Below, in pieces: positions 6,668-15,342 of a stretch of DNA of 36,939 bases; the first letter of the stretch is position 1; every line of letters begins with the position of its first letter. This DNA comes from Bdellovibrionales bacterium (GTDB lineage Bacteria; Bdellovibrionota; Bdellovibrionia; Bdellovibrionales; UBA1609), in NCBI GenBank assembly GCA_015163875.1, contig JAAOIH010000012.1:1-36939 (forward strand), in the 5' to 3' direction. A model generated the notes under the pieces. The model did not search any database, had not been told where the DNA came from, and was given only the letters and a program-made list of their open reading frames with translations. The position numbers and the translations under genes were made by a program.

Positions 6668-8920
6668 ATGAAGCATTTATTTTTTTCCATACTATATAGT
6701 GTAATTTTATCCTCTTGTAACATTAAATTATCAGCAGTAGACATTATTGGGGGTGACCAAACATCGCGTGTTTACCCATCTAAAATAACAAAATGTAAAG
6801 TGGAGGTTTCTTTAACTGACGCTAATACTGAAATAAATATTCACGCAAAATATACAGCAAAAATTTCAGAAGTTAATGGCGAAAACGGAAGCAATCCTAT
6901 TTTTATTGGCGCAGACAGTGTCGAAGACAAAAATATTCGCTATGCAGATTACAGAGTATTAAATAGTTCTGGAAAAATTGTACATTGTGGAAATACTAGC
7001 GGTGACGGAGAATTTAATTTTACTTTAAATAAAAGTTCAGATTATAGCTTAATAATTTATTCTTATATTTTAAAACCTAACACTGATGTTGCAAATATAA
7101 ATGTAGCAGTAATGAACAGTCCAAGTGAGGGCTTGCCTTATTTTGTAAAAAAATCTTTTAGCACTGATAATTCTGGAAGATCAAAATCACTTAATTTAAC
7201 TGCAACTCTTCCAGAAAATGATAATACAAAGTTAAATACTAATAACTCTGGTGCTTTTAATATTTTAGATCAAATTGTTGAAAGTAATTTATTTTTAAAA
7301 CAAAATGTTGGATCTAACTTTACAAACACCACTCCTCTAGAGGTTTATTGGAAGTCTGGATTAAACCCTGGGTCTTATGTTGATGGCGAAACTGCGCCTG
7401 CTGTGAGTTTTTTTTTAAAAAATAATAATCATTCTAGAATTTTTATTTTAGGCGGAATGAATGGAGACACAGGAGTGTCCGACACTGATGAATTTGATAA
7501 TTCAGTTATTATTCATGAGTATTCTCATTTTTTATTATCTACATTTTCAAAAGATAACAGTCCTGGGGGAAGGCACTCCGGAGTTGAAAGCATCGACCCT
7601 CGACTTGCATGGTCTGAAGGTTTTGCAAATTTTTTTCAAGCCTCTGTGTTAAATAAATCTTTTTATTTAGATGTTGTTGGTGCAGGAGGGGCTAATTTAA
7701 TTAATCTTGAAAAAGAAAATGGGGTCGACTCTCCAAGTATTAATGGGGAGGGAAATTACAGAGAATTTTCTATAGCTAGATTTTTTTGGGATATTGTAGA
7801 CTCGCCAAGCTCAGATGATGATCGTCATTTTGAAGGATACTCTAATTTTAAATTAATTTGGGATGTTGTTTCTAGTGAAAATTTTAAAAGTGAAGTTGCA
7901 ACTAGCATGGGTTTGTTTAATGAAGTACAAAATTTTAACTTTGATACTAAAAATTTTTCATCATTAAGAAGTCGGCATCGTCAGAATAGTCCTGCAAATG
8001 AATTTTTTAGATCTTTATATGCATTTCAATTAGGTAATGATTGTTCTGGCCAAAACAATAATTTAAAATTTACTCAAACACAACATCCTGCTGATGAAAA
8101 TAATATATTACAAAGAAAACGCGTTTTAGAATATAATCAAATAAGATCTGGCAATGTTTTATTTGGATTAAAATTTACTGAAACAAATAAAAATATAAAA
8201 TTTTATATTCAAAATTTTAGAAAACCTATGAATAATTCAATAGAAGAAAGTGATATAAATTATACTCGTAAATCTAGTAATAATGCTGACTGCCAAGCAA
8301 GTAATTACAAACAGTGTTTAAATGTTAATTTAGATGCAGGAAAGCATTTAATAGAAGTTGTTTTACAAAATAGAATTGATAGTGATTTAGATTTTCAATT
8401 TTTTGCAAATGAAACTCAGCTTTGTGGTGAAAATACAACATACGAAACTGCTTTAAACAAGCCTGCCTATTTAAATAAAAAAAATGTTAATTTTTATAAA
8501 CTAACAGCTCCTTTTGATTTAGATATAACCGCATTAAAGCATGGACAGGTTGTCGATGAATACCAGCTAACGGCTACATTTACTAATCAAAATTTAAATT
8601 TAGATAACATTCAATTAGATTGGCTGCACTCTGATAATATAAAAATTATAAGCGGTAATTTAAAAGAGCAAATTGCATCTGCAAAGCCTAATCAAAAAAT
8701 TACAATAAAATTAGTAATCAAAGCTTTAGATAATTTAGATAATTTAGATAAAGTTAAAATTTATTTATCATCAAAAGCAAGTTATAAAAATAGAAATTTT
8801 TCAAAAACTTTAGCCTTTACATTAAAACAATTAATAAATAAATCTACCAAAAAACAAAATTTATTATTTAAAACAAACAAAATTTTAAAGAAATTAAAAA
8901 ACGAAACAATCTATTACTAA
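6668..8920 (+). CDS. HEXXH zinc metallopeptidase-like lipoprotein
   Basis: Predicted secreted or surface lipoprotein of 750 aa. The signal peptide ends in LSSC, with Cys17 lipidated. The middle holds HEYSH at 283-287 and, 30 residues on, Glu317 in AWSEGFANFF. This HExxH...E pattern is that of gluzincin zinc peptidases, in which the two His and the second Glu bind zinc and the first Glu is catalytic. The N-terminal 200 residues look like beta-rich extracellular modules and the C-terminal 200 like another beta domain (FTNQNLNLDNIQLDW). I cannot place it in a named family, and the substrate is unknown. It stands alone under its own promoter. Its stop overlaps that of the convergent gene by four bases (CTAA), with no terminator between. 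Confidence 0.72.
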   Translation: MKHLFFSILYSVILSSCNIKLSAVDIIGGDQTSRVYPSKITKCKVEVSLTDANTEINIHAKYTAKISEVNGENGSNPIFIGADSVEDKNIRYADYRVLNSSGKIVHCGNTSGDGEFNFTLNKSSDYSLIIYSYILKPNTDVANINVAVMNSPSEGLPYFVKKSFSTDNSGRSKSLNLTATLPENDNTKLNTNNSGAFNILDQIVESNLFLKQNVGSNFTNTTPLEVYWKSGLNPGSYVDGETAPAVSFFLKNNNHSRIFILGGMNGDTGVSDTDEFDNSVIIHEYSHFLLSTFSKDNSPGGRHSGVESIDPRLAWSEGFANFFQASVLNKSFYLDVVGAGGANLINLEKENGVDSPSINGEGNYREFSIARFFWDIVDSPSSDDDRHFEGYSNFKLIWDVVSSENFKSEVATSMGLFNEVQNFNFDTKNFSSLRSRHRQNSPANEFFRSLYAFQLGNDCSGQNNNLKFTQTQHPADENNILQRKRVLEYNQIRSGNVLFGLKFTETNKNIKFYIQNFRKPMNNSIEESDINYTRKSSNNADCQASNYKQCLNVNLDAGKHLIEVVLQNRIDSDLDFQFFANETQLCGENTTYETALNKPAYLNKKNVNFYKLTAPFDLDITALKHGQVVDEYQLTATFTNQNLNLDNIQLDWLHSDNIKIISGNLKEQIASAKPNQKITIKLVIKALDNLDNLDKVKIYLSSKASYKNRNFSKTLAFTLKQLINKSTKKQNLLFKTNKILKKLKNETIYY

Positions 8921-9150
8921 GTCCCCGATGTATTTTTAATTTTTTTTCCATCTATAAGTTGAAATATTTTATAGTCAATACTATCTTTTTTTATTATTTT
9001 TTTTAAAATATTAGAATCTATCTTTTTTGAAGAAGATTTTTTTTTCCTAGAAAGTTTTGTTTGATTAACGCTCTTGTCTAGTTTTTCTAATTCAGATAAT
9101 GATGGTTTTTGTAGCTTTTTAATATTAGAGCTCATAAAATAAGATATCAT
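8917..9150 (-). CDS. Small basic protein coupled to the zeta-family kinase
   Basis: A 77-residue, Lys/Ser-rich protein of no recognised family. It has a basic low-complexity middle (KLSRKKKSSSKK) and a short C-terminal part that may fold (SIDYKIFQLIDGKK). Its ATG shares a base with the stop of the upstream kinase gene (TAATG) and GGGAG lies just before it, so it is translationally coupled and very likely expressed. Position suggests a partner or antitoxin for the kinase, but known zeta antitoxins (epsilon, PezA) are encoded upstream and I see no similarity to them. Its stop overlaps the stop of the convergent metallopeptidase gene. Confidence 0.6.
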   Translation of the reverse strand: MISYFMSSNIKKLQKPSLSELEKLDKSVNQTKLSRKKKSSSKKIDSNILKKIIKKDSIDYKIFQLIDGKKIKNTSGT

Positions 9151-10256
9151 TACTTCTCCCTTGATGATGTATCTACCATTGATTTTAAACCTTTGTCTAG
9201 GCTTTTTAGATTATCTGCAGACTCTATATCTTTTTTTAACTTATCTAAAGACTTTATATATTTTTTTAGAATATTTTGTGGCAAAAGAGTGAATCCTTCT
9301 TCGTATGTAAAAAATATAATTTTATTATTAATTTTATTTAATATAATATTTCCAACATTTGTTGCTTTTAAAGCAGATTGTATTTTAGGTAAAATGCCAT
9401 AATTTTCTTTATCAACAATCATACAAATAGCAAAAAAAGAAACGGGATTATTATCTACTGCATTATTCCAAAAATATAAATTAGTAGAAATAGAGTCGTC
9501 ACTCAATGATTTTATGAATCTAGGCAAATTATTCCATAGAGAAAAAAAACTGCCTTCAATCTTCTTCTTTTTAACAAATCTCTTGTTTTTTTTATACCTC
9601 TCGTTAGCTCTGTCAAATGACATTTGAACACTTCCAATAAACAATATATGAAGTCTTATAAAATATTTTTTCTTTTTTGATTGTTTTATATTTTCTAATA
9701 TTTTAATTTTTTCTTTTTCACTATAATGTAAGTTTTGTTCATAGATAATATTTATTGTTTTTTTAATAGATTTTTTTAATAATTTTCCAGAAATTTTAGC
9801 AGATTCTGATTGCACAAAGTTAGCAGCTCTTTTAGGATTTAGATCTTTTAAATATTTATATTCAGGTAACTTTTTTTTAATTTCATCAAAATTAATATAT
9901 AAATAATTTTTAACTTCACTATCATCTACTATTTTATCTTTAAAAGATGTTTTTCCAGATGCAATGGATCCTAATATTATTATTATTTTTGCATGACTTT
10001 GTTGTGCATAATTATTTATAAAATTATTGATAATCTTATCAATAAAATCTTTTCGTCTTTGATCGTTTTCAAATAAATCTTTAGATGTAGTAACAACACT
10101 CAATATTTTTAATAATCTAAAATATTTTTTTTCACCTTTTTTGCTATCTTTTTTATCATAACAATTCCAGTAATGCTCTGCTGTTATTTTTCTATAAAAA
10201 AATCTATAAAAAAATCTACAACATAATTTATAAAATAATAACACCACATCCTCCAT
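9150..10256 (-). CDS. Zeta-toxin-family P-loop kinase, downstream of murA
   Basis: Probable nucleotide-dependent kinase of the zeta toxin family. Numbered from a possible TTG start at 10262, Walker A is GSIASGKT at 98-105. A strand then ends in NFDEIKKKLPEY (125-135), where Asp126 matches the zeta catalytic base and LPEY is a family signature. An FVQSESAKISGKLLKKSI helix follows, then IIYEQNLH with Glu175, and basic RANERYKK at 218-225. Zeta toxins phosphorylate UDP-N-acetylglucosamine, and the product inhibits MurA; here murA ends about 11-17 nt upstream on the same strand. The first 30 residues (RFFYRFFYR) are coded by a short tandem repeat and resemble no domain; the start may be TTG 10262, ATG 10256 or a GTG just downstream. 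The substrate is inferred from family and context. Confidence 0.75.
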   Translation of the reverse strand: MEDVVLLFYKLCCRFFYRFFYRKITAEHYWNCYDKKDSKKGEKKYFRLLKILSVVTTSKDLFENDQRRKDFIDKIINNFINNYAQQSHAKIIIILGSIASGKTSFKDKIVDDSEVKNYLYINFDEIKKKLPEYKYLKDLNPKRAANFVQSESAKISGKLLKKSIKKTINIIYEQNLHYSEKEKIKILENIKQSKKKKYFIRLHILFIGSVQMSFDRANERYKKNKRFVKKKKIEGSFFSLWNNLPRFIKSLSDDSISTNLYFWNNAVDNNPVSFFAICMIVDKENYGILPKIQSALKATNVGNIILNKINNKIIFFTYEEGFTLLPQNILKKYIKSLDKLKKDIESADNLKSLDKGLKSMVDTSSREK

Positions 10257-10273
10257 CTGCAAGCTTCACAATT

Positions 10274-11602
10274 TTATCTACATCTTTTAATTATAGCTCC
10301 AACAGATGACAACTTGTGTTCTAAAAATTCGTAGCCTCTGTCTAGGTGGTAAATTCTGTGTATTTGTGTTTCGCCTGTTGCAACTAATCCTGCTAATACA
10401 AGCGAAGACCCTGCTCTTAAATCTGTTGCCATAACAGATGCGGATTTTAATTTAGCATAACCTGAAATAAATGCTGTTGATTTATTTACTTTAATATTTG
10501 CACCTAAGCGATTTAATTCTGGAATATGCATAAAGCGATTTTCAAAAATTGTTTCCTCTATAATGCTTTTGCCATTTGCTTGTGTCATCATTGACATCCA
10601 TTGAGCTTGCAAGTCTGTCGGAAAGCCTGGATAAACTTCTGTTTTAATATTTACAGCTGTTATAGATTTATCAGAGGACAAATAAATTTTATCTTCACCA
10701 GAGTCGTCGCCACATTTTTCTACTTCAATTTTGCAGCCTGATGCTTGTAAATTTTTTAACAAACTTTCAAGGTGGCAAGCTTTAACATTATTTAAATGTA
10801 AATCACCTCCCGTCATAGCCCCTGCTATTAAAAAAGTTCCTGCCTCTATGCGATCTGGAATAACTTTATGACAAGAAGCCTTAAGCCGTTCTACTCCGTT
10901 GATAATAATTTTATTTTTATCTAATCCATCTTCTTGTTTGCTAGAAAAAATAATATCTGCACCCATTTTTTTTAAATAAAAAATTAAATCTAAAACTTCT
11001 GGCTCTAAAGAGGCATTGTTAATGCAAGTGCTTCCTGCTGCAAGACTTGCGGCCATTATAATATTTTCTGTTGCACCAACTGATGGAAATTTTAAATTAA
11101 TATTTGCGCCTTTTAAAAGTCCATCAGCATTAGCCTCAATATAACCATCTAATAATTTTAAATCTGCACCCAAAGCTTGCAAGCCATCAATATGATAATC
11201 AACAGGTCGCAACCCAATCGCGCAACCTCCAGGCAAACTTACTTTTGCTTGATGACATCTTGCAATCAAAGGCCCTAAGCATAAAATACTTGCTCTCATT
11301 TTTCTAACTAGCTCATACGGAGCTATGTTTTTTAATTTTTTAGGAACATCTATAACCACGCTACTTAATGACAATGCTTTTTTGTCAAAAACAGGTTTAG
11401 TATTAACTTCAATATTACAACCAAAATGTTTTAGTAATTTAAAACTAAGTTTAACATCTTCTAAATTAGGAATATTACTAAAACTATGTTTGCCCTCTGC
11501 TAACAAACTAGAAAATAGCAAAGGAAGACTTGCATTTTTAGCACCAGAAATATTTATTTTTCCATTTAAAGATAATGTTTTTTGCACTTTAAAATAATCC
11601 AC
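10274..11602 (-). CDS. murA: UDP-GlcNAc 1-carboxyvinyltransferase MurA
   Basis: Cytoplasmic enzyme for the first committed step of peptidoglycan synthesis, transferring enolpyruvate from PEP to UDP-GlcNAc. It is 442 aa from the chosen start. Visible active-site elements are GAKNAS (the catalytic Lys-Asn), LPGGCAIGLRPVD with the PEP-binding, fosfomycin-targeted Cys (about 127), PDRIEAGTF, GFPTDLQAQ and DLRAGSSLVLAG with the late Arg. I chose GTG 11602: GGAG sits 5 nt upstream, whereas it overlaps the alternative GTG at 11608. It is the fourth gene of the rho-prfA-prmC-murA run and is followed at once by the zeta-family kinase gene. The Cys predicts fosfomycin sensitivity of the enzyme itself. 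Confidence 0.96.
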   Translation of the reverse strand: MDYFKVQKTLSLNGKINISGAKNASLPLLFSSLLAEGKHSFSNIPNLEDVKLSFKLLKHFGCNIEVNTKPVFDKKALSLSSVVIDVPKKLKNIAPYELVRKMRASILCLGPLIARCHQAKVSLPGGCAIGLRPVDYHIDGLQALGADLKLLDGYIEANADGLLKGANINLKFPSVGATENIIMAASLAAGSTCINNASLEPEVLDLIFYLKKMGADIIFSSKQEDGLDKNKIIINGVERLKASCHKVIPDRIEAGTFLIAGAMTGGDLHLNNVKACHLESLLKNLQASGCKIEVEKCGDDSGEDKIYLSSDKSITAVNIKTEVYPGFPTDLQAQWMSMMTQANGKSIIEETIFENRFMHIPELNRLGANIKVNKSTAFISGYAKLKSASVMATDLRAGSSLVLAGLVATGETQIHRIYHLDRGYEFLEHKLSSVGAIIKRCR

Positions 11603-11628
11603 AACCACTCCAATAAAAATTAATTAAC

Positions 11629-12498
11629 TCACTTTTTACATATTGCTATACGATAAATGCCTTGTAAATCTTTTAAAAAAGATACTTCAGAAAATAATAA
11701 ATTTAATTTAGGCTTTAAATCATTTTTTTGATTATCCCCAAATTCAAAAAAATAATATGCATTAGGTTTTAATAAAACTAAGGCCATTTTAGCCCAAGAT
11801 AATAAAAATTCTAAGCCTTTATTATCTGCAAATAATGCAGAGTTTGGCTCAAAAATCTTTACAAAAGGCTGAACATAGGATTTTTGTCCAATATATGGAG
11901 GGTTGGCGACAATAAAATCACAAGTTTGATTTAAATCTGTTGAAGTATTTGAGTCTATAAATTTTTTTACACTAAAATTGTAAAAATCTAATTTTGAATT
12001 TACAGACATTTTTTCTGCATTATATTTTGCAACATCTAAAGCTTGGCTAGAGATGTCAATTGCTACGGCCCTGCTATTTAAAAGTTCTTTTAAAAGGCTT
12101 ATCACAATGCAGCCAGACCCAGTTCCAAAATCTGCAAAAAATAAATTTTTTTTTGTAGAAAAATATTTTAACACAGTTTCTACTAATAATTCGGTTTCCA
12201 TTCTTGGAATTAAAACTCTATTATCTACAAAAAATACAGATTTATAAAAACTTTGCTCTTTTAAAATATAAGCCAATGGTTTGCCAGTTATTAATTCGTT
12301 AAATTGGCTGTTAAAAATATTTTGATTTTTTTCTGTTATTATTTTTGTATAAAATAAAAATAACTCGTTAAAAGCACATGGCACAAGCTTTGATAATAAA
12401 TGTCTTAAGTCTCTTTTAATATTTTTTTTATCTAATAAAGAAAAAGAAAGTTTATCTATTTTAAGATCACAAATATTTAATAAGTTTTTAACTGTCAC
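11629..12498 (-). CDS. prmC: Release factor glutamine methyltransferase
   Basis: SAM-dependent enzyme (PrmC/HemK) that N5-methylates the Gln of the GGQ motif in release factors, tuning termination. It is 289 aa, the usual length. The helical N-terminal domain (about 1-85) includes GKPLAYILKEQSFY and leads to VLIPRMETELLVE. The Rossmann SAM site is FADFGTGSGCIVISLL, and the catalytic, Gln-binding NPPY is in FIVANPPYIG. The start is a GTG at 12498 that overlaps the end of prfA by 11 nt, so enzyme and substrate are translationally coupled. No strong Shine-Dalgarno sequence is seen, which fits coupling. murA follows after 26 nt. Confidence 0.95.
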   Translation of the reverse strand: MTVKNLLNICDLKIDKLSFSLLDKKNIKRDLRHLLSKLVPCAFNELFLFYTKIITEKNQNIFNSQFNELITGKPLAYILKEQSFYKSVFFVDNRVLIPRMETELLVETVLKYFSTKKNLFFADFGTGSGCIVISLLKELLNSRAVAIDISSQALDVAKYNAEKMSVNSKLDFYNFSVKKFIDSNTSTDLNQTCDFIVANPPYIGQKSYVQPFVKIFEPNSALFADNKGLEFLLSWAKMALVLLKPNAYYFFEFGDNQKNDLKPKLNLLFSEVSFLKDLQGIYRIAICKK

Positions 12499-13558
12499 TG
12501 GCTTTTAATCTTTCGGTTTGAAAGTAAGTTACCAAAGGGCCAACTAAACATTCAAAGTCGCCATTTATTACATCATTTAATTTATGAACAGTTAGCCCAA
12601 TTCTGTGATCAGTAATTCGCATTTGTGGAAAATTATAAGTGCGAATTCTTTCTGACCTGTCGCCTGTACCAATTAAAGATAATCTTTTATCAGAGGCATC
12701 TTTGTTAGCTTTGTCTTCTTCTGCTTGTTTTAATCTAGAGTATAAAACTTTTAAAGCTTTATCTTTATTAGAGTGTTGCGACTTTCCGTCTTGGCAAGTA
12801 ACAACTATCCCCGTTGGTATATGTGTAATTCTTACTGCAGAATCCGTTGTGTTAACCGACTGTCCACCATTTCCGCTAGACCTGTAAACATCTATTCGCA
12901 AATCATTTTGGTTAATATTAATATCTACAGCAGTTGCCTCGGGTAAAATTGCAACTGTTATAGTGGAGGTGTGCACCCTTCCCTGTGATTCTGTTTTCGG
13001 AACTCTTTGCACTCTATGAACTCCGCTTTCATATTTTAAAAAACTATAAACTCCAGAGCCAGAAACAGAAGCTATAACTTCTTTTAACCCACCTGAATTT
13101 CCCTCTGATAAAGACATAACTTCCATTTTCCATTTTTTACCAGAGGCACATAAATTATAAGCTCTAAACAATTCTTCAGAAAAAAGACTGGCCTCATCAC
13201 CGCCTGCACCTGCACGAATTTCTAAAATAATATTTTTATCATCGTTTGGATCTTTTGGTAATAATAAAATTTTTAAATTTTCTGACAAAGACTCTTTTGT
13301 TTTTTCTAATTCTACATTATCTTGTTTTATTAAAGATCGCATTTCTTCATCTTTTTCTGAAGACAATAAATCAATATTAGATTTTATACTTTTTATAGAG
13401 TCTGTATATTGTTTATAAACAGACAGTAAACTTTCTAGCTCAGAAAATCTTTTCATTAACTGGCTATATTTTTTTTTATCTTTTACAATAAGCTGGTCTT
13501 GAACCTGCTCGGTAATTTTTGTAAACTCTATTTTTAGATCTTCAAGATGACTAAACAT
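12488..13558 (-). CDS. prfA: Peptide chain release factor 1
   Basis: RF1, which reads UAA and UAG at the ribosomal A site and triggers peptide release. It is 356 aa. The N-terminal coiled-coil domain (about 1-105) is followed by RAGAGGDEASLF. The codon-recognition tripeptide is PKT at 187-189 (RF1 type PxT, not RF2 type SPF), and the peptidyl-hydrolysis motif GGQ is at 231-233 within SSGNGGQSVNTTDSAVRITH. It lies 6 nt after rho and overlaps prmC, whose product modifies its GGQ. There is no clear ribosome binding site, so coupling from rho is likely. Confidence 0.96.
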   Translation of the reverse strand: MFSHLEDLKIEFTKITEQVQDQLIVKDKKKYSQLMKRFSELESLLSVYKQYTDSIKSIKSNIDLLSSEKDEEMRSLIKQDNVELEKTKESLSENLKILLLPKDPNDDKNIILEIRAGAGGDEASLFSEELFRAYNLCASGKKWKMEVMSLSEGNSGGLKEVIASVSGSGVYSFLKYESGVHRVQRVPKTESQGRVHTSTITVAILPEATAVDININQNDLRIDVYRSSGNGGQSVNTTDSAVRITHIPTGIVVTCQDGKSQHSNKDKALKVLYSRLKQAEEDKANKDASDKRLSLIGTGDRSERIRTYNFPQMRITDHRIGLTVHKLNDVINGDFECLVGPLVTYFQTERLKASDS

Positions 13559-13564
13559 AAAAAA

Positions 13565-15136
13565 TTATTTACCCATGCCGTCTAAAAAATTTTGATTAGT
13601 TTTAGTACCTTTTAATTTTGATTTTATAAATTCCATACTATCTACAACACTCATAGGAGATAAAACTTTACGCAAAATCCATAAACGATTTAAATCTTTT
13701 TCTTTTATTAATAAATCTTCCTTTCTTGTTCCTGATTTATTAATATCCATGCAAGGAAAAATTCTTTTTTCCATTAACTTTCTATCTAATTGAATTTCTG
13801 AGTTACCCGTACCTTTAAATTCTTCAAAAATAACTTCATCCATTCTAGAGCCTGTGTCAATTAATGCGGTTGCAATAATTGTTAAGCTTCCACCGTTTTC
13901 AATATTTCGTGCTGCTCCAAAAAATCTTTTAGGGCGATGCAAAGCATTTGCGTCTACCCCTCCTGATAAAATTTTTCCAGAAGGAGGAGTAACTGTATTA
14001 TATGCTCTTGCAAGTCTTGTAATTGAATCAAGTAAAATAACAACATCTTGTTTATGCTCTACCAATCGTTTTGCTTTTTCAATTACCATGTCTGCAACTT
14101 GAACATGCCTGCTTGCAGGTTCGTCAAAAGTAGAACTTGCAACTTCGCCGTCTACATTTCTAGACATATCGGTTACCTCTTCTGGCCTTTCATCAATTAA
14201 CAAAACCATTAATTTTACTTCTGGGTGATTTGTGGTAATTGCATTTGCAATTGTTTGCAACAAAACTGTTTTTCCTGTTCTGGGAGGTGCAACAATTAAT
14301 CCCCTTTGGCCTTTTCCAATTGGCGCCATCATGTCAACAATTCTAGTTGTGTATTCTGTTGGAGTGGTTTCTAAACTTAAAATTTCGTCAGGATATAGTG
14401 GTGTTAAGTTATCAAATAAAATTTTATTTTGATATTTGTCAGGCTTTTCTGCATTTACTAATTCAACATCTAATAAAGCAAAATATCTTTCTCCCCTTTT
14501 TGGAGTTCTAACTGTTCCAACAATTGTGTCACCCTTTCTTAAACCGTATCTTCTTATTTGGGGAGGGCTAACATAAATATCATCTGGCCCTGGTAAATAA
14601 TTATAATCTAAAGATCTTAAAAAACCATAACCGTCTGATAAAATTTCTAAAACACCTCCACAAAAAATATCCCCTAAACTAGATGCTCTTTTTAAAACAT
14701 AAAATACCAAATCTTGCCTACGCATGCCTGTTGGATTTTCAATTTTTAATTTTTCTGCAAGTAATGTTAGTTCTTTAATATCTTTTTGTCGCAAAACTCT
14801 TGCATCAAAATCTTTTTTTTCTTCGTCTGTAAAACTAACATCTGATAAATCTACATCTTCTTCAATTTCTACTGGGCGTTTGTAAGCAGGTTGGTTTTTA
14901 TTATTTTGATTTCTGTTGTTGTGATTGTTTCCCCTGCTATGTCCGTGATTAGGTTTTGATTTTGGCTTAGGTTTTGATTCAGAACTTCTTCTAAAACTAC
15001 GAGAGCTTGATGCTTTAACTTCTGAAGATTCAGAGCCTTGGTCTTTTTTAGAACTTTCTGCCTGAGATTCAGAAGTTTCGCCTTCTTTTTTAGAGCTAGA
15101 ATTTTCTTTGTTTTCTGATTCTTTGTCATCTGTCAT
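13565..15136 (-). CDS. rho: Transcription termination factor Rho
   Basis: Hexameric RNA-dependent ATPase that ends transcription. It is 523 aa, about 100 longer than E. coli Rho. The extra length is an N-terminal disordered segment (about 1-100) of Ser/Lys/Glu and then Asn/His/Arg/Gln-rich sequence. The Rho N-terminal helical domain ([10 protein letters not shown], about 120-150) and the cold-shock-like RNA-binding domain ([20 protein letters not shown]) follow. The motor domain has Walker [13 protein letters not shown], Walker [17 protein letters not shown] and the Q/R-loop region [23 protein letters not shown] 15136 has AGGAG upstream. It is the first gene of an operon that continues through prfA, prmC, murA, the zeta-family kinase and a small ORF. 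Confidence 0.96.
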   Translation of the reverse strand: MTDDKESENKENSSSKKEGETSESQAESSKKDQGSESSEVKASSSRSFRRSSESKPKPKSKPNHGHSRGNNHNNRNQNNKNQPAYKRPVEIEEDVDLSDVSFTDEEKKDFDARVLRQKDIKELTLLAEKLKIENPTGMRRQDLVFYVLKRASSLGDIFCGGVLEILSDGYGFLRSLDYNYLPGPDDIYVSPPQIRRYGLRKGDTIVGTVRTPKRGERYFALLDVELVNAEKPDKYQNKILFDNLTPLYPDEILSLETTPTEYTTRIVDMMAPIGKGQRGLIVAPPRTGKTVLLQTIANAITTNHPEVKLMVLLIDERPEEVTDMSRNVDGEVASSTFDEPASRHVQVADMVIEKAKRLVEHKQDVVILLDSITRLARAYNTVTPPSGKILSGGVDANALHRPKRFFGAARNIENGGSLTIIATALIDTGSRMDEVIFEEFKGTGNSEIQLDRKLMEKRIFPCMDINKSGTRKEDLLIKEKDLNRLWILRKVLSPMSVVDSMEFIKSKLKGTKTNQNFLDGMGK

Positions 15137-15342
15137 ATTAAGACTCCTACATTATTTTGTAATTATTTCGCATTATTATAGTTGATATATTATATTAAAA
15201 AATATTGATTAATTAAAATTGTCAGGTGGATTGTTATAGCCAAGTATGCTGCTAATATAAACAAAGTAAATCTCATATCCTAGTCAAATGTCAATCATAA
15301 ATATATTTAAAGTTTTTTGTGTAAAAGCCCGAAAAGCATTGT
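15137..15342. other. Divergent intergenic region, rho and PilZ gene
   Basis: 206 bp of AT-rich DNA between rho (minus) and the PilZ gene (plus). For the plus strand a possible promoter is TTGTTA (15231-15236), 16 bp, TAATAT (15253-15258), giving a leader of about 75 nt. Several TATAAT-like boxes face rho, none with a convincing -35 at the right distance. No RNA gene was seen. Confidence 0.35.

Noticed and set aside
12990-13000. PKT in place of PAT or PVT at the RF1 codon-recognition site, as a sign of altered stop decoding
   Set aside because: The middle residue of PxT is variable in bacterial RF1. Pro and Thr are kept and genes here use TAA, TAG and TGA-free ends normally, so no recoding is implied.
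14869-15129. Second minus-strand frame inside the rho N-terminus (86 codons)
   Set aside because: It arises from the low-complexity Lys/Ser codons of rho in another frame. It has no independent ribosome binding site and no recognisable fold.
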